DNA of 64,000 nucleotides, from NCBI GenBank assembly GCA_035772785.1, contig JAOCPU010000017.1, positions 434,001 to 498,000 on the forward strand, written 5' to 3'. This document shows, in pieces, positions 22,409-33,928 of the stretch. The DNA is from Phlebiopsis flavidoalba (lineage: Eukaryota; Basidiomycota; Agaricomycetes; Polyporales; Phanerochaetaceae). A program made the position numbers and the translations under genes. The notes beneath the pieces were generated by a model, which made no database searches, was not told where the DNA came from, and worked only from the letters and a program-made list of their open reading frames with translations. Within the stretch, counting starts at the first letter, position 1. The number at the start of each line of letters is the position of its first letter.

Positions 22409-24912
22409 TCGTTTCAGGTGCTGGACGCTTGAAGATTGGCGTCGCGCACAAGGACGCGGTGCCGACGCTTTTATTTAACTCTAGGTTCAGTCTCAGCTTG
22501 CTTAATGATATGTTCCTCTTTTAGTCCAACAAGACGAGCTGTTGTGTATGGTCATTCGATTGCAAGAACCCAGGACACATCGCTGCGGTGGTGTGCTTCA
22601 AAACTTGAATACGCGATTCAGGAAGCCAGCGTCGGTAGCGCTTCAAGACGCTGGTATCAGCGCCGTAGAACCTATCATATCAGCGACGTATAAAACAGGA
22701 GTAGGGAATGCTGATCATTGAATAGACACCTTGCAACTCGCAGTCATAACGGTAGAGCAACACCGAAACATGGCAGACCTCAGACATAAAGCCGACGCGG
22801 ACGAGCAGGCAGCCCGAGATCACTATCGTCAACGTCAACGCCGAGACAAAGCCATCGTGCTTTCGCTGTTCGCACTAAACGATATCAGCGCCCCGTCCAC
22901 CCTCGTAGAGCTTGCAAAATTCCTTCAAGCGGAAGGTGCGCTCATCATCAACTTGTCGCTAACACCCAAGCACTTGTGCGTTGTCGCGGCCGAGTTCAAG
23001 TCAAAAACGGCTGGCCTAAGAGGTTTCAGAGAGTCGTGCAGGTGGAGTGGCCACAGACGATCGGAGGACCAATCAATAGCTCGCACGCGTATGCATGCGT
23101 CACTGCTTGTTCACGCCGGGCGGACGGGACCAGGCTGACTGCGATTGGACAGAACCGAGAAATATTCGGACGCATCCATTGGGTTAGACCGGGACTTGTA
23201 TATTGATGTCGACCTGTGACCGTTTTACGACCTGCTGTCTATTGGCTATCGCACGTATCAGGAAGGCCCATTGGTCACTGATACAGGCGGGTGATGCAAG
23301 CCTGTAAACATAGAGCCCTCTGCGACATATAGCCAATAGGATCGGTTTGTTGCAGCCAACATATGGGTGACAGGATCACGCAAGATCATGGGTACTTGTG
23401 TTAGGATCAATGCATTACGGGAATGTCGCACTCGCACAATGACGAGATACCACTCCCTCGGTGCTGGAGGTGAATGGGCCATCACGCGACAGTGCTCTGG
23501 CAGAGGCCGCGACGAGCCTTCCGCAGTCCAGCCGTAGTAAAGACCCGCGCGCACGCATTTGCTGGATGCTCAATGTGAGAGATGCTCTCCCGCGTGCGCA
23601 GTTGTCCTCCTCGCTGCTTCGCGCGACTAGAAGCAGACGTGAGCGAGAGCGGGGTCGCGCCGCGATTCGTCGACCCTGTGGGTGGCATCGAGGGCGTGTC
23701 CGTGTTTCATGATAGAAATGACTTGCCGGAGGACAGTGTCAAATTCACCGTGGTGTTCATGAGACCTTTTGGGGGTGTGTCAGTGCGACTCGGAAGTTGA
23801 AAGGGATGCCGACGGACCTGTCCGTTGGTAAATGGAGTAGACGTCGGCTGTTGCATCCCTGGATGAAGGCCAAGGAGGATATATGGCTCGGCGGCATGCT
23901 GGCTGCCTGGAAGAGGTCCCGCCGCACTGATTGGTTGAGGGGACTCGGATGCCGAAGGTTGTGGCGCGGACGGCGGTGGAACGCGCACATCCGCTGACAT
24001 AGGCCACGTTTATTGCCACCGGAAATATCCAGAGGGTGAACGTTGCCGCAGCCAGTGGATGATCATCAGCGGTAAACCTTGTGTTATGGCAGCTCAACAG
24101 CCCTCCGCGCGTAAGGGCGAAGTGACGGACATGCTCCTCGCCACACGGCTTGCCTAGCCGATGTCGAATCGATAGGCCAGGTACGGTGGTGTAAGTTAGA
24201 GCGGTCTGCATGCCGCCAACGGTAACTTCCCAAGGGTCTGTGCTGGGCGTCCTGGGGCATGTCTGGACCGTCGGATTTTGGGGCCGTAAAAATGGGCTAT
24301 GACGAAGTGGAAAAAAAACATACCGCAGCGTGATAGGCAATATCTTCGGCTTTGGTGACCGTAGCAGCCTGTAGCAGACGGTCGGAACGGCTTTCTGCCC
24401 TCTTCTCTGCCGTGTGCTGTGCAAACGTTGCTCGCAGGATGTGAACAGGCCTACGACAACAGCGTCGAGAGCGGGCAGGCAGTGGGGAAGCCGAGGCTGA
24501 ATATGTCGTGCCTTGGCGTCCCACCAAACGGCTGCCTCCCAGGTCACACGTCCGTGTACATAGAGCACTGTCGCTTTGAGAACAGCATCCGAGACGAGAA
24601 AATCCGGACTGTAAATCGTGTAAAAATATCAGCTATGCGTCACATTCAGCTCGGTGGGTCTCTCAGAATTTTAGCGTACTACATCATTGCCGTTGCTGCG
24701 TCAAGAACGGTCGTGAGCAAGAGCGGCCTGCGAGAACGGGGCAATAGATTGGGCGCCTGGAGGAGGACGGTGTCCCAAAAAGGGAGGTTGTGCCTTTGGG
24801 TGATGGGTGCCTGACTTTCGCTTGCTCTCTTCTCACCGACGTCCCTCCCTCCACCTGCTTGTCGTCGCTACCCCTCCCTCGCGGCTGCACGAGTCCATCC
24901 GTCCGTGCCGAC
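22409..24912. other. Unassigned 2.5-kb region with long open frames
   Basis: Frames here include plus 22731-23138 (135 codons, charged and Gln/Arg-rich near DEQAARDHYRQRQRRDKA, then LVELAKFLQAEGALIINLSL) and plus 23582-23800 (VFHDRNDLPEDSVKFTVVF). The longest unbroken frame in the window is on the minus strand at 23780-24568 (262 codons). I recognise no domain in any of them. Some of it is probably a real, frame-broken gene, since the plus frames read like protein, but strand and exon structure cannot be settled by eye. Confidence 0.35.
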
Positions 24913-27900
24913 ATGCCGAACGGCCCTCGACCGTCGTCCAGACAGCCGTCACCTCCTCGGGTCGACCATGGACAGCGCACGCCCCAACACCTCGATCCAA
25001 GCTTGGCTAATCCGGGAGTACAATTGACCTACTGGATCGACCGCGGAATGCGTCAGTGCAGTAGCATCACCGTACCTACGCGCCTAACTCACTAAGACTA
25101 CTCTATCGACGAGGAGGACGAGGAGTCGGAGGCCGAGGATGTCTTTGCGTTTGGTCCCACCTGGCACCGCCGACGGCGGTGACTTCGCATTTGCCGCTTC
25201 TTCCCCCGTCACCTCGTCTTTTGCGTCGCCCCGTGTCTTTCCCGCCACCAACCTTCAACCCCCATGCAGCCTATCCTAACTTAATGCCGCTGGGGTCCCT
25301 CTCTCCCTACACACGCGGCATCCCTATCCTATGAGTCCCCAAGTCGAAACCCCTCCCTCGACCGACTCTCAGCATGCAGACGATCCTTATCGCTTGCGAC
25401 ACATGGTGCAGGTCCAGGGCAGACACCAACAACAGCAACGAAGACGGGGGGACCAGCCCCAACAGACCGGCGCTCGGCCGGTGAGCTGTCAGCCAGTCAG
25501 TTCCAGAGAGGTACACATCTCTCTTCCCAGACCAAAGGACCAGCAATTGAGGACCCAAGAGCAGGCGGATGATCCCCCAGAAAAGTCTCCAACATCGCCG
25601 CCCTCCTCTGTGACTAGTTTTCCAAGTTTGGACTCGGGTGTTGAATCCATGAAGTGCGTCGCGTTCCCGCCTTTTGCCTTGTGGCGTAAAACGACGTTGT
25701 TGGTGCCCCCAGGATGGAGTTCGAGTTTGATGCGATTGAGGAGGAAGACAGGCCCTTCCCGAAGTTCGCGCTTCTGTAATCGAATATAGACGATCCGGAG
25801 ATGCCGTGCCTGACGTTTGCGATGATGTGGGCACCGATTGGGGATGCTACTGGTGTTGATAACAGCGTGGGTGAGTGATCCAGATGCGATGTGAGGGGCC
25901 TCAGACTGAAAGTCAACGGTTCTTTCTCCTGAATCGGGCGTTTTTGCCTTACTACCCCTTTCTAGATCGGGCGAATGTCTTCTTCAACTTCCGCGCCCCT
26001 TGTCTCCTATAATAATCCGCACCAGTCCACGTGGTCACCCTTACCCGCACCATCACTGCGGGCAAGTCCTCGCCTTCCTGCCTCCCAATAACAACCTACA
26101 GGACGCCACGCTGGCTGGGCGGGTAACGAGTTTCCCTTCAACCCTGGCCTTGGAACATCAAAAGAGCACGCGTGTGTCTTCATGATGGCCAATGTTGCAG
26201 CCGGCGCGCCATATGCTATCAACGCTGTGGTCGTTGCGGAGCAAGATTTACCACCGACAACTATCATACTGGTTCAGTGTAGTGCTGGTCATGGCGACCC
26301 AGATGACAGGATTCGGTCTTGCTGGACTCTGTCGGCGCGTACTCGTTTGGCCTGCGAGTATGATATGGCCACAAAACCTCGTCACTTGCGCGGTCCTCAA
26401 CACTCTTTCACGCAGAAGAGGATGAGGGCCGAGGCGGCATCCTCCAGATACAGATACTTCATGTATGTGGTGGGAGGCTCATTCTTCTTCTTTTTCCTTC
26501 CTGGTAAGTTCACATCACTCTACCTTCCTGTTTGGTCGATCTCACGGTTCGTGCTAGGCTACGTCTTCACCGCACTCTCGATATTCTCTTGGGTGTGTTG
26601 GATTCGTCCCGACAACATCCCATTGAACCAAGTCTTTGGAGTCGCCTCCGGCCTGGGCTTGAGCGTCATCACGTTCGACTGGACACAAATCACATGGGTT
26701 GGTAACCCTCTCATGGTATCCGTGGTGGGCCAGCCATCCAAACGTTTGTGGGATTCGTGATATTCTACTGGATTATTATGCCTGCCCTCTATTACACAAA
26801 CGTCAGTATAGCTACAAAACATTCTCAGCCGTAGACACTCACAGCCCACCGCAGGTTTGGCACCTTGCTCATCTTCCAATGATGGGTAGTGAACCCTACG
26901 ATCGCTATGCAAACCTCTACAACGTCACCCGCGTACTCAACCCCAGACCAGACACTCAACATCGACGCCTTCAACGAATACTCGCCGTTGTACCTGCCTG
27001 CCGCATGCGCCTACGCGCCCGTCACCTACTTGATCGCCTTCATTCTTTCCTCATGCGTCATCGTACACACCATTCTCTACTACGGCCAGAATCTCGTCAA
27101 CGGGCGCTTCAAGCGGATAAAGGTTGAGAAAGACGATATTCATGCGAAGCTCATGCGGTCATACCCCGAGGTTCCTGATTGGTGGTACTTGACAGTCTTT
27201 GCAGTGTTCCTGGCCCTCATGATCGTAGCTCAAGAGGTACGCATTTCATTTCACGCTCGTCCTGGACGGAAATTAACAGTGTTTCAGGTGTGGGATACGG
27301 GCCTGCCTGTATGGGGCGCTCTTCTTGTCCCTTGCTCTCCCCGTGTTGTACACCCTCCCGGCTGGATTTATCTTTGCGACTTCTGGACAATCGGTATGTC
27401 CGATAAGATTCAGCGCTGGACATGTAATTGACCTTGTGTACTCAGGTTGCGCTCAACTTGTTGGCGCAGATCATCCCGGGTGGTCTGTTACCCGGCAAGC
27501 CCATCGCGAACATGGTAAGTGTGGTAGTCGGTGTGACACTATCACCGTAGCTGATCGGGCTTGTATACAGATCTTCAAGGGTTACACCATTCAGGACGCT
27601 TGCGGAGGCGCTATCATTTGTCCAGGATCTCAAACTGGGTCATTATGTCAAGGTGCCCCCCCGCGCAAACCTTCACAGGTATGCTAATCTACCTTTCTGG
27701 CGTATCGCGCAGTGCATGATTTGACGCGGCCTCCACCAGTGCAACTGACCGCAACCTTGTTCGCTGCATTCATCCAAGTCGGCGTTAAGCAGTGGATGTT
27801 CGCCAGCATTCCAGACATTTTGCCAGCCACAACCAGTCTAGCCTGCTCACCTGCCCACATAACCAGGTGTACTACACTGCATCCGCCATCTGGTAAAGTC

Positions 27901-28687
27901 ATGTCCATCTTTCCCTCTGTCGATCTGTCTAACCTTGCATTGCGTAGGGGGTCTCCTTGGGCCGAGTCGACAGTTCGGCAAGCACTCGATTTACTACCCG
28001 CAAGTGTACGCGGTCATCATCGGGGTCTTCCTCCCGATACCGTTCTGGTACTGGCAGCGCAAACGCCCGAACAGCTGGAACCCGCTACATCAGCACCCCG
28101 ATTGCGCTCAAAACGCTGTCACCTACGTTCCGCCCGCAACGGGGTATCAACTACTCGTCATGGATCACAGTCGGGTTCGTGTTCCAGTACTGGATTAAGC
28201 GAAAACACTTTGCGTGGTGGAGCAAGTTCAACTACTACGCGACGAGTGCATGCATTGGATATTGGTCAGTTACCGCTTTTCATCTTACAGGAGAAGGTGA
28301 TCCTGACTGCTACTCACAGGCACATTGTTTGTGTCTCATATTTATCTTCTTTACTCTTCAAGTAAGTCCCACTGTCTGACTCATCAACCACCTGTCCTAA
28401 TCACGTTTCCTCTCCATAGTTCCCCAAAGGTGGTACGATTCAGCTGAATTGTGGGGAAATAATGTGTGGAAACAAAGTATGTCTTTTCCCTGTCTTGCTC
28501 CAAGCTCAATTTCCAACCCTTCGATCCCAGCTGCCGATGCAATAAACCCACCATTGTTGAAGACCGGGTAAAGAGGGCTTCTAGCCGTGTATACGATCCT
28601 GTAATATGCCATTCTCTCCTTCCCCTCTGGGGTTTCCAGCGTTCGCGAGACAGACGGACTTGTCGGGTGTCCCCTTCGACTACGTGA
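24913..28687 (+). CDS. OPT-family oligopeptide transporter (Isp4-like)
   Basis: Proton-coupled importer of small peptides at the plasma membrane. The start at 24913 (MPNGPRPSSRQPSPPRVDHG) leads a long disordered cytosolic region with an acidic patch (DYSIDEEDEESEAEDVFAFG) and a Gln-rich stretch. The transporter core begins near 25780 with DDPEMPCLTFAMMWA. Family marks follow: FNPGLGTSKEHACVFMMANV (NPG motif, usually NPGPFNIKEH), GAPYAINAVVVAE, GFGLAGLCRRVLVWPASMIW, VWPQNLVTC-type loop, NEYSPLYLPAACAYAPVTY, FALSYCS-equivalent FILSSCVIVHTILYYGQ, MRSYPEVPDWWYLTVFAVFL, LLAQIIPGGLLPGKPIANM, IFKGYTIQTLAEALSFVQDL and FPKGGTIQLNWWGNNVW. The exact stop is uncertain: 28685-28687 in one frame, later in others. 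Many introns and one-base shifts are present. Regulation is not visible. Confidence 0.9.
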
Positions 28688-29659
28688 TGACACACCGCCT
28701 TCCTCTTTCATCTCCTCAGCTCTCCCATACCTTTATACACATACCATTCCCACCCACTTCCGTTCCTTACCTCCCCACCTCCATCCCAAATCTCGTTTTG
28801 TCATCTAACTCTTCTCGCGGTGAACTATTACTGCCCGCCGCCGAACCTTTTTTGTGTTGTCCGCCGTCACCACCCGAAGGCCACTATACTCCGTTCGTCT
28901 ATCGAACACACCGTCAATCCCAATCTTTCATTTATTCTTCTTAGATACCGTATTTTATGAGCCTATATTCCTTGTTTCCGCCTCGCCGTTGATCGTTCGT
29001 CGGTTTTTTTCTTCGGTGTCGCGCTGCTGCTGGCCTGGGTTATTGTGGGGCGCGGCACTTGTTGGTTGTCTTCTTCTCTTCTCGAGTGTGCAGATGTTAT
29101 TCATAGGAAGTGTTAAGTGTACGTACGTACTGCGAAGAAACAGACCATTACAACGAAAAATTCCCCCCTCTCTTCAGATAGGGCAAGTTTGCGATCTCAA
29201 TTGACCCGTCGCTAGAAATGCGAGATTATGACCGATTGGGTCACTATTCTCGTTGTCGTCAAGAAAGCACCGCGCTGGTCGCCTTGATAGAGCAGGGCCA
29301 TTGGCTTTCTATCACACGGTTCATCTTTCTGGAAGAGAGTAGACTGGGCGTTGGTGTGTTTTCCTCACATTTTGTCACATCCAAAACCCTCATCTCGTCA
29401 TCAAATGGATACACAAACTGTTGTTGACTTTGCACCTCCTAGACTCAGGACTGTGTACCGTCGTTGCTACTGTTACAACTGTGTGATGACTGCGTCCCTT
29501 TCTCTTTGAACAATCCGAGGGAATCATGATAATAAGGAATAAAGTCAAGACGCGAGATTCAGCTCGGCAAAGGGCATTGCAGGTCGTTATTTGGTCTATA
29601 AAGTGCATGTCAGCTATGCTTCGAAGAATAGTATGATGGACCGACATTTCTCATGAGGC
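28688..29659. other. Convergent spacer between OPT and SUR7/PalI-like genes
   Basis: About 970 bases between two gene tails. Nothing coding was recognised. The C/T-rich first 300 bases look like a 3' untranslated region, and a short TACG repeat lies near 29120. Confidence 0.45.
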
Positions 29660-30387
29660 TCATCCATAGTACCCGTCGCTTCCCCCGTACCACCCATGTT
29701 TCCGCCTAACTCCACAGCACCGACACGCGATGGCGCTCAAGAGTATCACGCTCAGCCACGAGCACGCGACAGCAGCGACGATCATCCAGACGGCGTTGCC
29801 AAAGGTGACATTCAGCAAATCTCCAAGCGCGTTGTGCACTTTTTGGTTCGCGATAATGACGAGTGCAAGGTCCGCGGCGAGGACGACGCTGCCAAACTAT
29901 CGCGCCGATGATGGCGAGCACAAGCGCGAGGATGGTCGCGAACTGCGAGGACAAAAAGAACGACAGCAGCAGCGCGGCGAGCGCGATGCCCGCCGCGACA
30001 GGGTGCAGCACGAGCAGCACCGTGAGGCCTTCGAGCAGCGCCGAGGCGACCTGCACGGCGGGAAGCCGAGCAGGTTGCTCAGCACGTCCCGAGGGGATGT
30101 CGTATCCGATCCGTGGTGCCGTGCAGCGGCCGTCGTTCGCGAAGACCGTAGGCAGGTCGAGTACGCTCGACGCGCAGAAGCCCCAAACGCCGAAGCGGAG
30201 ATTGGTCGCGACGGACCCGCCGTCACGGGGGGCTGGTTCGCCGCGGTCTGGAAGTTGATTTGCAGCAGGAATATGGGCTTGATGATGGGCAGCGCGAGAG
30301 CGCAGGGGAGCAGGTAGAGGATAAACGCGAAAGAAGAGGAGGAAGAGGAAGCAGGATACGGAGGTCGATAAAAGCCGGTGAGCGCAT
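29660..30387 (-). CDS. SUR7/PalI (Rim9-like) four-helix membrane protein
   Basis: The minus-strand ATG at 30387-30385 (MRSPAFIDLRILLPL) opens the first helix, followed by ALPIIKPIFLLQINFQTA. The extracellular loop carries LRFGVWGFCASS, then NDGRCTAPRIGYDIPSGLLS, the W-G-x-C pattern of the SUR7/PalI family. Three further helices follow: ALLEGLTVLLVLHPVAAGIA / LAALLLSFFLSSQFATILAL, VLAIIGALVGSVVLAADLAL and AVWMIVAAVACSWLSVILLS. A Cys-rich juxtamembrane AIACRCCGVRR and a short Gly/Tyr tail end at TGA (29660-29662). Relatives take part in ambient-pH (Pal/Rim) signalling or in eisosome and cortical patches, and the sequence does not decide between these. No intron is required. About five one-base shifts separate the helices. 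Confidence 0.8.
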
Positions 30388-30984
30388 GTGTAGACGTGGC
30401 ATGCGCCGGTCTGCGAAACCCGCAGCAAGGGAAGCAAGACCGCCAACGACTACGGTGGTGGTGGTGTCGGTACCGACTGTTCGTTGTAGCTTTATGGTGT
30501 CGATGTCGGTCGGCCGCCGTGGGCGTAGCCCATCTTCTTCAATTCGTAAATATCGGGCATTTCAGGTCATAAAATATGTATTCGTGTTCCAAGGAGCGGC
30601 GGGACTGCACAGTGCCGCCTTTTTGAGTGCAGAGTATGATGTGGTGCTAAACCTCCTAAGTGTCGCGTCGTGAAAAGTGTCTAGTACGATTCAAAAATAG
30701 TCCAGTCAATCCTTCATCAAAGCATTGGACGGTCTTGCAACGATACTTTGAAGGTATCGCAAGTCGAACCCGCCGGGCCGAGGACCAGGGTAGATGAGAG
30801 AAGAAGACCAAGATAGTTCCAAGTGCTTCAGTGCTAGCAAGCCCAGGAATTGAACATTGCCTGATCCGATCTATCCATGAGACGCACTGCCCGTGGCGGT
30901 ACACTCGCCGCCCATGGCCGGCGAGAATTGTCCACCGACGTGAGTGTCACGGCCATGAACAAGACGCAAATGTTGCCGATATGG
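30388..30984. other. Upstream region of SUR7/PalI-like gene
   Basis: About 600 bases up to the target duplication of the MITE. No gene was recognised. Positions 30727-30765 contain an inverted repeat-like pair around GATACTTTGAAGGTATC, a small hairpin of unknown meaning. Confidence 0.4.
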
Positions 30985-30992
30985 CTACCGAC
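30985..30992 (+). repeat. Left 8-bp target-site duplication
   Basis: CTACCGAC, identical to the copy at 31591-31598 on the other side of the element. Confidence 0.9.
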
Positions 30993-31590
30993 TAGTGTTT
31001 GGCGTCAATAACTCCGCCGGCCGGTAAGTTATACCCGTAGGTAAGTAATTACCTCCGGGTCAGTAAATAACCTATGTAAATAATGTAAATTACTGGCCGG
31101 GCCGGTGCTACGGCGCTTATATTTTCGCAGCCTCCACGCACCTACGAGTACGCAGAAAGTTGTCCAATTCCCTCCATTAATCTTTCTATGCTAGCTTTGA
31201 AGTGGTACACACTAATGGTGGCTGGCCAGTTAGACAGTATTTGGCACTTACAGATTGTTGAGGTGTACTTAGGCAAAAGAAGCGCCAAGCGCTCAAATCT
31301 ACTCATCAAGCGTAAGATGTAGCACCGCGAGACGTTCACTAGCGAGAGTTACTATGGGTCTAAAAACACTTGATGATACATATTTCAGATGACTGCTTAG
31401 TGCCATCTTGAGGTTTAGTGCGGTTGTGTCCTCAGCTACAGACAATACTATAACCCTGGACATTTTTTACATTTCTTACATGCCCGATTTGGGTTGGGCT
31501 GTAAAAATAAAGTATAATAAATAACCGTAATTTACGTACTACTTACTTACCCTGGTAACGTAACTACCCGGGGTTACTGACGCAACACTA
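30993..31590. mobile_element. Non-autonomous hAT-type transposon (MITE), 598 bp
   Basis: The left end starts TAGTGTTTGGCGTCAATAAC. The reverse complement of the right end starts TAGTGTTGCGTCAGTAAC, so the termini are imperfect inverted repeats sharing TAGTGTT-GCGTCA-TAAC. Both ends fit the hAT terminal consensus (C/T-A-A/G-N-G). The element is flanked by a perfect 8-bp direct repeat CTACCGAC, the target-site duplication length of hAT elements. Subterminal zones on both sides are rich in GTAAGTAA and GTAAATTAC-like motifs, which may be transposase binding sites. The interior is AT-rich and has no transposase-like frame, so it must be mobilised by an element elsewhere. Perfect duplications suggest a fairly recent insertion. 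The family name is inference; ends and duplication are seen directly. Confidence 0.88.
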
Positions 31591-31598
31591 CTACCGAC
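31591..31598 (+). repeat. Right 8-bp target-site duplication
   Basis: CTACCGAC directly abuts the right terminal repeat, identical to the left copy. Confidence 0.9.
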
Positions 31599-32063
31599 GG
31601 CGATCCCATTCTCACTGCGGACAGGGAACAAGACGAGAACAGATCACCGCCTTCTGTCTTCGCGCAGCTAGGTGGTGGTCCGAACTTACGCATTTAGATT
31701 CCAAAATCAAGTCGTGTTGCTATCACTTAATCTAAAATGTCTAACAATCGTCGTGTTCGAAGCCAGTTTATGTGATATCATGCCATATGGGATTGGAGAC
31801 AATGGAGAAATACGGGCTCTGAGAAAATGGGTGCTAGTGCGACTGAATTTTTTTGGAATGTTTGCTGTAACAGTGGAAGTCTGAACAATTGAACGTATTA
31901 CAATATTGAGCAACTGTGCCAAGTGGGCGCGATACATTTGGTGCATCTCTCTCATGAGATAGAGTCGATGGACTCCGCGTGTGTGTGGGTTTCGTATACT
32001 TGACAACGACGTTAATGTTATCATAGAAGCTAGACCTGGTCCAGACTGGTTAGTGTCATGTTC
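31599..32063. other. Spacer between MITE and cysteine-rich mini-gene
   Basis: About 465 AT-richer bases, probably the 3' region of the mini-gene. Short frames on both strands have no recognisable content. Confidence 0.4.
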
Positions 32064-32302
32064 TCATAAACGACACGCAATCTCTGACATGATATACTTG
32101 GAAGCCTTGTTCTCGCCACTGGTGCACAAGTTACATTTGCCTTTGGGGCATGTGCAACCGGTGCCCGAAGGCCCGCACGCACTGGGAAAAATAATATTCA
32201 TATCAGTCAACGATTCCAGTGAGGACGCAATGTGACAACATATTCAACTCCCCGCAAACCGTTTTGACAAACGCAATATCCAGGATTATCAGATCCAGGC
32301 AT
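32064..32302 (-). CDS. Putative metallothionein-like cysteine-rich mini-protein, two exons
   Basis: Exon 1 (32302-32260) reads MPGSDNPGYCVCQN. A 78-nt intron follows (donor GTTTGC, branch-like CTGAT, acceptor CCCAG, 32259-32182). Exon 2 reads ACGPSGTGCTCPKGKCNLC, then TSGENKASKYIMSEIACRL and TGA (32064-32066). This gives seven Cys in the first 35 residues, in C-x-C and C-x-x-C spacing with Gly/Ser/Lys between and almost no aromatics. Such spacing is typical of small fungal metallothioneins that bind Cu(I), Zn or Cd through thiolates. The two exons are off by one base at the junction, in line with the indels throughout this sequence. A TATA box 52 bases upstream supports a real promoter. It is not a database-verified family; other small Cys-rich secreted proteins are less likely because there is no signal peptide. 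Confidence 0.5.
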
Positions 32303-32353
32303 GGTGTTCTAATGAAAGTGTTTGGTTCAGTTAGTCGGAGCAGAAAGAGAGAA

Positions 32354-32360
32354 CTATATA
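32354..32360 (-). promoter_or_regulatory. TATA box of the cysteine-rich mini-gene
   Basis: On the minus strand the sequence reads TATATAG within GGGTATATAGTTC, about 52 bases before the ATG at 32302. A C/T-rich leader follows, as in strongly expressed fungal genes. Confidence 0.55.
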
Positions 32361-33350
32361 CCCAGCGGAACAGGTGGGAGGCTATGGACGCAGGCCTGAG
32401 AGTCAGGCGACGGGCCCTCCTTGCCCCGTTCGGGACGCGCGAATGAGCCGCAATGAACGTATAATACGTTCCCTGAACCACGCGGATACAAGTGACTTAA
32501 AATGGATCTTTGGCGGGTCATATGGACTGGTGCACTTCTTCTGCCCCCCTGTTGTGGTTTCCTCTTCTTGCGGTCAGATACGATAGGCTGGGGGCGAACT
32601 AACGTGACAGTGAATCCTTTCGCTCTCTGAACGTCTCTTCGTATCAGCAGATCATGCTCGTTTCGGACTCTTTCACGCATGAATGGCACCATGGCCCGGT
32701 GCTTCGTGACTTCTTTACTTATCCGGCGATCGCAGTAACAAAGTTTGACGCATGCATGCTCCCAGAGGGTTGTTGTCGGCTGATGGCCGCATCCACCGTC
32801 CGCCAACTACAGCCTGGTCCTGCAAGTCACGACGCCAGCTCCACAGCTCCTGCGTATCCCCGACGCGCGACGATACTCGACGGTGGCGGTCGCTCGTCGC
32901 CGTGTCGAGGGGCCCATGCCCAGCCACAGCTCCCGCTGAGGGCGAGACCCTCACGAATGCCCTTGGTGTCCCGCGCGCCTCACGACCGCCTTCCGCTGTA
33001 CAGCTTCAGCTGCTGCATTGGTTTCTGCATCGCGTCCTTGTGCGCAATCGCGAGGTCTTGCGCCGGTGCTTCTCGTCGTCTTCGCGGTACTACCAACTTC
33101 TTCTCGACTGCGTTGTGCACGCCTGTGCGTCCCTGGTAGCGCCGCATGGCGAGCGTCGGAAAGCGACGCCGATGAGCTCTGGGGGTAGCCTGCAAAAGGC
33201 AATCGACAGCTCGCTCGCTCACTCGGGTTCGAGGGGTCGTATAACCCCCATGTGTGCGAGACTCTTTCGCGGATCATAGCCCCAGAGGAGCTATCATGTA
33301 ATGAGTATCGAGAGTCTTTGGAACACACGTAAACTACTCACCAGGACCAT
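32361..33350. other. Unassigned region upstream of the mini-gene
   Basis: A GC-rich block (32650-33300) has open frames on both strands: plus 32752-33279 (175 codons) and minus 32951-33328 (125 codons). The minus reading contains HNAVEKK, which resembles a bHLH basic region, but what follows does not form the expected helix. No gene is supported. Confidence 0.35.
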
Positions 33351-33928
33351 TTACATGTACACATATCGACCTCTCCGGCTTCTTCTCAGATCATCGCTTT
33401 GTTGTTTCATACCGGACCCGTAGAAAGCGCTCGGACCAGTGAAGTGTAAAAGACCCGCAACATCCCCCGACTGTCTCTCTCCGGCGTGTCTGCAGCCCGC
33501 CGGCGTCGGGCTCTGCCTTGTCGAGCCGGCAGGCGACACGTCTGCAGCGGAGGCGACAGCCGGCTGCGCCAGAGCAGGACTCTGCGTGCTCCTGAACAGG
33601 ATCCCAGCCTTGGACACCTGCGCGCTAGAGCCGCCGCCTTGCTGGAGTAACGACGCGATGGCGGGGTACGTCCGTAACCGTCGGCCTACGGGCTTCTTGA
33701 CCGGAATGTGAAAGAGCGAGCTACCGAGCAGGTCGCTGTGGCGGGCGTCACGCGAGGCGGGGAGGGAGCGCGTACGATCGGGGCCGTTGATAGAAACCCG
33801 GCCGAGTCTGACGCATCTTCATGCAGGACGAGGAAACGGTCGGCCGGTGGGCGTCCCACGGACACGGTGATAGGGTTCAGTGGATCTGGCGCAATGGAGA
33901 CTCGGAGGAAGTGAGTGCGGGTCTGCAT
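33351..33928 (-). CDS. Hypothetical protein, frame-broken
   Basis: Two adjacent minus frames join into one protein-like reading if one frame break near 33680 is allowed. The first (33928-33686) contains RTHFLRVSIAPDPLNPITVS, VGRPPADRFLVLHEDASD and PIVRAPSPPRVTPATAT. The second continues TYPAIASLLQQGGGSSAQV, then SKAGILFRSTQSPALAQPAV and an Ala/Ser/Pro-rich tail to a stop at 33351-33353. The Ala/Pro/Ser-rich tail suggests low-complexity sequence. No domain was recognised. The start is uncertain; an upstream exon in 33930-34080 is possible, since a plausible splice site precedes the RTHFL block. Confidence 0.35.

Noticed and set aside
29730..30317. 195-codon plus frame
   Set aside because: Antisense shadow of the SUR7/PalI-like gene.
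33090..33160. HNAVEKK string resembling a bHLH basic region
   Set aside because: The following residues do not fit helix-loop-helix in any frame even allowing one shift.
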